In this document: in pieces, positions 55,126 through 61,013 of the stretch
Numbering within the stretch: the first letter of the stretch is position 1
Layout of the letters: every line of letters starts with the position of its first letter
DNA from: a virus
IMG/VR virus record: IMGVR_UViG_3300021962_006641
Span: 1-61,013 of that record
Length of the DNA: 61,013 nt
Direction: 5' to 3' (one strand)
Made by a program: the position numbers and the translations under genes
Notes under the pieces: generated by a model
Database searches by the model: none
The model's input: only the letters and a program-made list of their open reading frames with translations
What the model was told of the DNA's origin: nothing

Positions 55126-58100
55126 GTGGCAGATCCAAAAATTCGTATTAAAAGATCAGCAGTAGCTGGTCGTATTCCCAGTGTAGATCAGGTTCCTTTA
55201 GGTGAACTCGCACTTAACACATGGGATGGTCATCTGTATGCTTCCAAAAATGTAGGATTAGGAACAACAGTTGTTGCAATCAACCCCTGGTTAGTAGGAA
55301 CGGGAACAAATACATATAACTCATATTTTACTGCTGGAAATATTGGTATTGGGTCAACAACCCCAACTTCAAAACTACACGTTGTAGGTGACACATACGT
55401 TTCTGGTGTTGTTACCGCCAACGCTGGTTTTAATCTTGGTATATCATCTGGTGGATCAGTTATCACCTCTGGTCCGATTAAGACTTTAAACTTTATTGGT
55501 CTAGGAAATACTTTCTTAATCAATGGAACCACAGTAGATATTAGTATTCAAGGTGGTAGTGGTGGAGAGATTGGTGTTCAAGCAAATGGTTCTGTCGTTG
55601 GTTATGCACAAACAACACTAAACTTTGTTGGATCTGGTGTTACTGGCGTTTCTATTGGTACTACAACAACGATTACCATTGAACCTGGTCTTGTAGGTGC
55701 CGCAAAGTCTGTTACATCATTTACTGCAACTGCTGGACAGACAACTTTTAATGTTAACTACAGTCAAGGACAGGAAAACGTATTCCTAAACGGTGTTAGA
55801 CTCTCTGAGTCACAATATACTGCTACTAGTGGTTCATCAATTATTTTAAATGACCCTGTTGGTGATGGAGATTCTATTGATATTGTTGTATATTTAAGAG
55901 GTTCAGACCCTAATAGAAACGTAGAGGTCACACTTCTTCCACCTTTCAACGGAATCACAACTGCCTTTACAATGTATAAAGGTACAACAAGTTATTTGTT
56001 TGATCCGATTGATGAAAGACAAATCGTTGTATCCCTTGGTGGTGTTGTTCAGCAACCTGGAGTTGCTTATACTGTAGGCACAGGTTCTTCTATTTTCTTT
56101 TCATCTGCACCTGGTGCTGGTGTAAGCTGCTTTATCACTGCATTATATTCTAATACTGTTGGTGTTCCCACTGATGCAGTTAAACTTAATAAACAAACAT
56201 ACACCCCAACAGGAATCCAAACAACATTCACAGTTACTGAAGGATATCGTTCTGGTTATCTTGATGTATATCGAAATGGTATTCGTCTTGTAGATGGATC
56301 AGACTTCACTGCATCAAATGGATCTACTTTTGATCTAGTCACTCCTGCAACTGGTGGAGATGTCGTTGACATTATTGCGTATCAAACACTCAACATCCAA
56401 TATTCAGAGTTTGCTGGTCTTTCTACAAATGTGGATGGTGGATATGGAAGTTTAACTAATCTTCAGGTATCTGGTATATCAACTCTTGGAAATGTTTTAA
56501 TCGGAGTTGGTGGCACAGATCTTCTTGTAAAGGGCAATGCAAGAGTTACTGGTATTCTTACTGTTGGACCTGGAAGTATTACTTTTGATGGTATTAATAA
56601 TAAAATCACTGGTATCACAGAAACTCAGACAACAAATACATTAGTCACTGGAATCGCAACTTTTTCAAATGGTCCAGTTGTGATTGGACAAGGATCAACT
56701 GACACAAGTAATGCACTTCAAATCATTAAAACTCTTGGAGGAGCAATACAAGTTAGGGGAGAAGTAAACTCTATTGGATCTACAAGTTTAATGTTTGATT
56801 GTCCAAGAGGTCAAGCAAGAGTGATGGCAACAGGACCTGATGCATCAACAAAAGGAACTCTGACATTCATTACAATGTCATCAAATGCTACACAGTATGT
56901 TGAAGCAATGAGAATCACAAAAGATGCTCGTATTGGTATTGGTAATACAGATCCAGATAAACCATTGGTTATTAAAGCACCAAATCCTGGGAACTACATT
57001 ACAGAAATAAGTAACACACAAAACTCAATCAATGCAAATGGTCTTTATGTAAATACAGTTAACACAGCTGCAACAACTCAACCATTGAATGTTCAAGGAT
57101 CTTTGATTGTAGATGGTGCTGGTAATGTTGGAGTTGGTTCAGATAGACCTACCTTAAGATTAGACACTCTCATTACTACTGCAAATCTTTCATCTGGAAC
57201 TGTACTGACTTCTCATCCTATAGCACAATTTATTAACTCTGCAGCAGGGCAAAGAGGTTTAGAAATTGGATCACCTTCTGGTGGTATGGGAGGCCCAGTA
57301 TACTTAAAAGTTTCTGGTACTGCAAATCGATTTGCAGTTTTAAATCAAAATAATAATGAAAATTTAACGATTTTAGATACAGGCACTGTTGGTATAGGAA
57401 CAAGTAATCCAGGAGTTGCCTTTGCAGGACAAGGAACAGAAAAACTTCAAATTACTGGTGGAAATCTTAGATTAAGTTCTGGACGAAAAGTAAATAGAAG
57501 TTATCCATTGATTTTATCTACAATGGAAAGTTCCAATAATATGGAACTAATATTTCAGCAAGAAGGATCCTCTTATTATTCAATACAATCAGTCAATCAA
57601 TCTGTTGAGTATACTCCATTATCACTTCAACCAGCAGGTGGTAGTATTGGCATAGGAACAACAAATCCAAGAGCAAGTTTTCAAGTTTCTTCAGCACCGA
57701 CTCCCAATGGTCAGATCTTTGCAATGTTTGGTAATCAAAATGATAGAAAACAATCAGATTATCAAAGGGCTTATGGAACCAATCGTCCTGTTATTATTAT
57801 TGGTAATAATAATAGAGCAACTGATGGTGCTTATGGATTATTAGGGTTATATAGTGGAGATACTACCCCTTCAACTAGTACATATTTGGGAATAGTTGAG
57901 TTTGCTATGCCTGAAAGCGGGAAAACAAACCCAAACGCATCCTTAAAAGCATTTATCGGTGGACAATCAATAGGAAGTGGGGGAGCTACGGGAGGATTTG
58001 GTGGTGCAATTGTTTTCAGTTGCCTTTCCGATAATGGTGGAGGAGTTCCTACAGAAAGATTTAGAGTTAGTCCAGATGGAGTTACTTTCAATGGAGATAC

Positions 58101-58503
58101 TGCAGCAGCAAATGCACTAGATGATTATGAAGAAGGTACATGGACACCAACTTTAATAAATGGTGGTACTATGGGAATCGGTGCTGCGACATATACAAAA
58201 ATAGGTAGGTTAGTTACAGTTTATACATATCTCACAAATGTTCAACCAACTAATAATGGAGGTACGTTTGCTATCGGCAATCTTCCATTTGCACAAATGG
58301 GTGGAAATAGTTTTAATGGAGGTTCTATTCTTTATACTGACACTGGAGTTTTAACTGGTTGGAGACCATTAGTATGGACAGGTGATAGTTTTGTATATTT
58401 TCATGTAGTTACTGGAAGCGGTGTAATTCGTACAAATGCTAACTGGGTTACTGTAAACAATAATGGACCATTGATATTTACAGTAAGATATTACGCAGCA
58501 TAA
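55126..58503 (+). CDS. Tail fibre protein, 1125 aa
   Basis: GTG start (MADPKIRIKRSAVAGRIPSV) followed by VPLGELALNTWDGHLYASKN, the Mtd_N/fibre-attachment pattern. Long shaft with repeated 'GIGTTNP....V.G' heads, two modules of the 'FLNGVRL.....Y.A..GS.I' type, and a C-terminal domain LDDYEEGTWTPTLINGGTMG, ATYTKIGRLVTVYTYLTNV, the widespread fibre tip ending VRYYAA. Probably a main receptor-binding fibre. Confidence 0.8.
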   Translation: MADPKIRIKRSAVAGRIPSVDQVPLGELALNTWDGHLYASKNVGLGTTVVAINPWLVGTGTNTYNSYFTAGNIGIGSTTPTSKLHVVGDTYVSGVVTANAGFNLGISSGGSVITSGPIKTLNFIGLGNTFLINGTTVDISIQGGSGGEIGVQANGSVVGYAQTTLNFVGSGVTGVSIGTTTTITIEPGLVGAAKSVTSFTATAGQTTFNVNYSQGQENVFLNGVRLSESQYTATSGSSIILNDPVGDGDSIDIVVYLRGSDPNRNVEVTLLPPFNGITTAFTMYKGTTSYLFDPIDERQIVVSLGGVVQQPGVAYTVGTGSSIFFSSAPGAGVSCFITALYSNTVGVPTDAVKLNKQTYTPTGIQTTFTVTEGYRSGYLDVYRNGIRLVDGSDFTASNGSTFDLVTPATGGDVVDIIAYQTLNIQYSEFAGLSTNVDGGYGSLTNLQVSGISTLGNVLIGVGGTDLLVKGNARVTGILTVGPGSITFDGINNKITGITETQTTNTLVTGIATFSNGPVVIGQGSTDTSNALQIIKTLGGAIQVRGEVNSIGSTSLMFDCPRGQARVMATGPDASTKGTLTFITMSSNATQYVEAMRITKDARIGIGNTDPDKPLVIKAPNPGNYITEISNTQNSINANGLYVNTVNTAATTQPLNVQGSLIVDGAGNVGVGSDRPTLRLDTLITTANLSSGTVLTSHPIAQFINSAAGQRGLEIGSPSGGMGGPVYLKVSGTANRFAVLNQNNNENLTILDTGTVGIGTSNPGVAFAGQGTEKLQITGGNLRLSSGRKVNRSYPLILSTMESSNNMELIFQQEGSSYYSIQSVNQSVEYTPLSLQPAGGSIGIGTTNPRASFQVSSAPTPNGQIFAMFGNQNDRKQSDYQRAYGTNRPVIIIGNNNRATDGAYGLLGLYSGDTTPSTSTYLGIVEFAMPESGKTNPNASLKAFIGGQSIGSGGATGGFGGAIVFSCLSDNGGGVPTERFRVSPDGVTFNGDTAAANALDDYEEGTWTPTLINGGTMGIGAATYTKIGRLVTVYTYLTNVQPTNNGGTFAIGNLPFAQMGGNSFNGGSILYTDTGVLTGWRPLVWTGDSFVYFHVVTGSGVIRTNANWVTVNNNGPLIFTVRYYAA

Positions 58504-58506
58504 ATA
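58499..58506 (+). promoter_or_regulatory. T4-type late promoter
   Basis: CATAAATA overlapping the previous stop, 41 bp before the 58547 start; GGAGG precedes the ATG. Confidence 0.5.
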
Positions 58507-58546
58507 ATCTCACCATAAATCTGTTTCAACTGGAGGTTGATCCTAA

Positions 58547-58810
58547 ATGGCATTTACAGAAAGACACGAACATAAACTGGAAATCATTCCACCATATAAT
58601 ATTATTCAATGTCGTAGGGCAGATATTATTGAGAAAGATGGTAAGGAAGTTGGTAGATCTTATCATCGACATGTAAGACATCCTGGTGATGATGTGTCAG
58701 AAGATTGTGCAGAACTTCAAGCAGTTGCTGCGGCACTCTGGAATGATGAAGTTATCGCTGCTTATCAAGCATCAAAACAAATCACATATACAGACATCAC
58801 CTCAACCTGA
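58547..58810 (+). CDS. Conserved cyanophage hypothetical protein, 87 aa
   Basis: MAFTERHEHKLEIIPPYNII, then QCRRADIIEKDGKEVGRSYH, RHVRHPGDDVSEDCAELQAV and an alanine-rich helix AVAAALWNDEVIAAYQASK. Soluble, beta then alpha. Small proteins of this type recur among cyanophage fibre genes in my recollection; function may be fibre assembly or adapter, inferred from position only. Confidence 0.65.
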   Translation: MAFTERHEHKLEIIPPYNIIQCRRADIIEKDGKEVGRSYHRHVRHPGDDVSEDCAELQAVAAALWNDEVIAAYQASKQITYTDITST

Positions 58811-58941
58811 GAAATAATATTTACTGGATAAATACTTATAAAATTGGAAAATGGGTCTCAATGATCGATGGTATAAAAAATAAGTATCCAAAACCTGATT
58901 GAAAAAAGTTATAAATAACTAAAAATAAAGACACAGGAAAA
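58811..58941 (+). promoter_or_regulatory. Intergenic region with two late promoters and a 10-codon frame
   Basis: GATAAATA at 58827-58834 and exact TATAAATA at 58910-58917, the latter 32 bp before the next gene. Between them an ATG at 58851 opens a 10-codon frame (MGLNDRWYKK) that ends at a stop. Confidence 0.55.
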
Positions 58942-60960
58942 ATGGCGGATCGTTACCCATTAGTTGTTGACAGTTCAACTGGAACAGTAAAAGAGTTGCC
59001 TACTGGCGACAACTTAAATTTGAATGGAAGTGCTGTTGTAAATGCCACAGTATCTGGAGAAATAACTCTTACTCCAACAAGTGGCACTACGAATGCAGTA
59101 ACTGTCAATGGAACTTCCCCCTATGACACGGTAATCACTGGTGTTGGATCAGTTGGTATCAATACTTCTCTTCCAAATGCACCTCTTCAAATCAATCTTC
59201 CATTTCAACCAAATGGTTCAGTTCTTGGACCATCTACAGTTGGATTCCCAACTGTTCCAACGGTAGTTGGACATCATGGTGGACTCGCCATTGGTTCAAC
59301 TATAGGACCACAGATTTGGGGTGCGTCTATTACAGGTATTATTGGTGGTGGTAGTGATGGTGCTCGTGATGGAGGTGGTATAGAAATTGGTGGTGGACCA
59401 TCAGTAAATAAGGGTACTTGGATCAGTCTAGCTGGTGCTAATAGAGGTGATGGATGGGCAAACTTCTTACAAGTCGCTAACGGTCCTCAAGGCAACTTCT
59501 ATAATCGTCTTAGAATTAATCCAAATGGAAATATTTCATTGGGATCTTCTCTTGGAATTGCAACTGATGTAGGAACTCGTGTTGCTGCTGGTTATGGTAC
59601 AACTGCATTTTCTATTGATGCAGGTGTCCTTCAAGTTTATACTAAACCAGCAATCGGTGATACTTGGGGATTTATTAGACCACCAGCAGTAGACCTTGGA
59701 TTTACTGGATTTGCTACAGTTCCAGTTTCACAACAACAAATTTATTCTTGGACATTTGGTGATGGATATACTGGTCCAAATGCTTGGGGTAAACCACTCA
59801 CCGCATATCTACATCACGTTAACTATGTTGATTCATCTCTCAACGGTTCTGGTTTAGAAATCGGTGCAGGACCTGCTAATGACCGTGGTGTATGGTTAGG
59901 TCTTGGTGGTGCTGCTAGAGGTGATGGTAAGGCAAACTGGTTCACTCTTGCTTCAGGTGCTTCAGGAAACTTCAAGCAAAGAATGGCAATCAATGGAAGT
60001 GGCGACACTTACATTGGACCTGGCGGTATTGGAGCAACTTCAATTCTCATTGATAATGCTACAGGATCAGTAACTATTGGTAGTAGCTCCGTTGTAAGTT
60101 ATCTGACTCCATCTGGTGGTGAACATAAGTTAAAAGTTGTTGGATTTTCAACATTTACTGATAACGTGCATTTTGGTAATGATTGGGTTGTTTCTGGAGG
60201 GGGTGACGGTATTTTTGGTCTTTATTACAGATCTCATCTAGATCCCGTATTTGGTCCAAGTGGACAAAGTTCTCAATGGGGATTTGTTAGAGCAACTGGT
60301 GCAGGAACAACTGCAGTAAGACTCTCAGCTCCTGGTTATCTAAGCAGTGGTCCATACATTACACTCGGAACAAGTAATGTCGAAGTTACTGGTGCTCTAA
60401 ATGTCACTGGTGCTCTTTCTAAAGGTTCTGGATCGTTCCGTATTGCTCACCCACTTTTACCTGGTAAAGATCTTGTTCACTCCTTCGTTGAAGGTCCTAA
60501 GTGTGATCTGATTTATAGAGGTAAGTCTACTTTAGTTGCTGGTAGTGCAACTGTTGAAATGGACTCTGAAGTTGGGTTAACTGCTGGTACTTGGGATGCT
60601 CTTACAAGAGATCCCCAGGTATTCGTAGTAAACAACTCTGGATGGACTGCTGTTAAAGGATCTGTTTCTGGTTCGACTTTGACAATCACCGCACAAGATC
60701 CTACATGCACTGATGAAATAGATTGGATGATTGTTGCAGAACGTCAAGACGATAATATTAAGAATGCTGATTGGACTGATTCAGAAGGTCGCCCAATCCT
60801 TGAACCAGATTCTTTACCTCAAGTAGAAAATGGTATAGTTGAGATTGAAACAAGTTCTAACTTAGAAGCTGAAGTAAGTGGATATTGTGATACAAAACAT
60901 GATTGTACACCAGAATGCTACTATGATCCTTTAACTGATTCAGTAGTTCATAACGAATGA
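58942..60960 (+). CDS. Tail fibre protein with shared 'HP.L.G..L.HS..EGP' C-terminal domain, 672 aa
   Basis: N-terminus MADRYPLVVDSSTGTVKELP, a common fibre attachment start. Two related internal domains (GGGIEIGGGPSVNKGTWISL and SGLEIGAGPANDRGVWLGLG). After about residue 495 the C-terminal part FRIAHPLLPGKDLVHSFVEG, PKCDLIYRGKST is a divergent copy of the domain in the three hub-tip proteins (36310-38678), then VFVVNNSGWTAVKGSVSGST. Ends acidic. Terminator follows. Confidence 0.75.
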   Translation: MADRYPLVVDSSTGTVKELPTGDNLNLNGSAVVNATVSGEITLTPTSGTTNAVTVNGTSPYDTVITGVGSVGINTSLPNAPLQINLPFQPNGSVLGPSTVGFPTVPTVVGHHGGLAIGSTIGPQIWGASITGIIGGGSDGARDGGGIEIGGGPSVNKGTWISLAGANRGDGWANFLQVANGPQGNFYNRLRINPNGNISLGSSLGIATDVGTRVAAGYGTTAFSIDAGVLQVYTKPAIGDTWGFIRPPAVDLGFTGFATVPVSQQQIYSWTFGDGYTGPNAWGKPLTAYLHHVNYVDSSLNGSGLEIGAGPANDRGVWLGLGGAARGDGKANWFTLASGASGNFKQRMAINGSGDTYIGPGGIGATSILIDNATGSVTIGSSSVVSYLTPSGGEHKLKVVGFSTFTDNVHFGNDWVVSGGGDGIFGLYYRSHLDPVFGPSGQSSQWGFVRATGAGTTAVRLSAPGYLSSGPYITLGTSNVEVTGALNVTGALSKGSGSFRIAHPLLPGKDLVHSFVEGPKCDLIYRGKSTLVAGSATVEMDSEVGLTAGTWDALTRDPQVFVVNNSGWTAVKGSVSGSTLTITAQDPTCTDEIDWMIVAERQDDNIKNADWTDSEGRPILEPDSLPQVENGIVEIETSSNLEAEVSGYCDTKHDCTPECYYDPLTDSVVHNE

Positions 60961-60984
60961 TTGATTAAAATATAATCCACCAAT

Positions 60985-61013
60985 ACCCTTCAGGAAACTG
61001 AAGGGTCTTTTAT
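60985..61013 (+). terminator. Intrinsic terminator with GAAA tetraloop
   Basis: Stem ACCCTTCAG / CTGAAGGGT (9 bp) around GAAA, then CTTTT; the window ends inside the T-run. Confidence 0.9.

Overview
The window is a stretch of a T4-like cyanophage genome (Kyanoviridae-type myovirus of marine Synechococcus or Prochlorococcus). The basis is the mix of T4 core genes (gp4, gp5, gp26, gp32, gp33, gp48, gp53, gp54, gp59), cyanobacterial photosynthesis and carbon-control genes (psbA, psbD, two hli, ferredoxin, a CP12-like protein), speD, thyX, phoH, four tRNA genes, very tight packing with ATGA/TAATG overlaps, and many T4-type late promoter octamers (TATAAATA/CTAAATA-like).

Layout. 1-2000: the 3' end of a porin-like gene, then a photosynthesis/redox cluster (hli, a 28-residue membrane peptide, ferredoxin, an unknown, a 35-residue hli, peroxiredoxin). 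2050-4970: small membrane and secreted proteins, with a signal-peptide HEGWH putative metalloprotease and a staphylococcal-type nuclease. 4967-7153 (minus strand): four overlapping genes, three with signal peptides. 7200-10760: psbA with a dual promoter and a structured leader, an endonuclease VII-like homing enzyme, psbD and an HNH endonuclease. 10789-15730: glutaredoxin, speD, thyX and many small conserved proteins; at 13817-14235 two tandem RNA units resembling glutamine riboswitches each enclose a tiny ORF and precede a DUF4278 peptide. 15734-19752: replication and late-transcription genes (phoH, PD-(D/E)XK nuclease, gp33, gp59, DUF1825, gp32). 19753-22644 (minus strand): gp53, gp48, two unknowns, gp4. 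22683-38678: tail tube and baseplate hub genes, with gp54, gp26, gp51-like, two ~1000-residue tape/hub proteins (the second with two peptidoglycan hydrolase domains), gp27-like, CP12-like, gp5, a needle candidate and three related hub-tip proteins. 38693-40588: a tRNA island (Leu-UAG, Gly-UCC, Leu-UAA, Thr-UGU) with a PD-(D/E)XK nuclease. 40642-61013: tail fibre and virion protein cluster with a complete subtilisin-like protease, ending in a terminator.

How the genes fit together. Early-type sigma70 promoters precede the small-gene and AMG blocks; structural genes follow T4-type late promoters. AMGs would sustain light reactions (D1, D2, Hli, ferredoxin), divert carbon (CP12) and supply nucleotides (ThyX, glutaredoxin), while the hub and fibre blocks build a tail whose wall-degrading activity appears to sit on the hub/tape protein rather than on gp5. 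The strongest candidates for something under-described are the ORF-containing glutamine-riboswitch-like tandem, the inverted repeat that encloses a terminator and late promoter ahead of the psbA-adjacent homing endonuclease, and the combination of virion-located hydrolases. All functional calls rest on reading the sequence; no database search was run.
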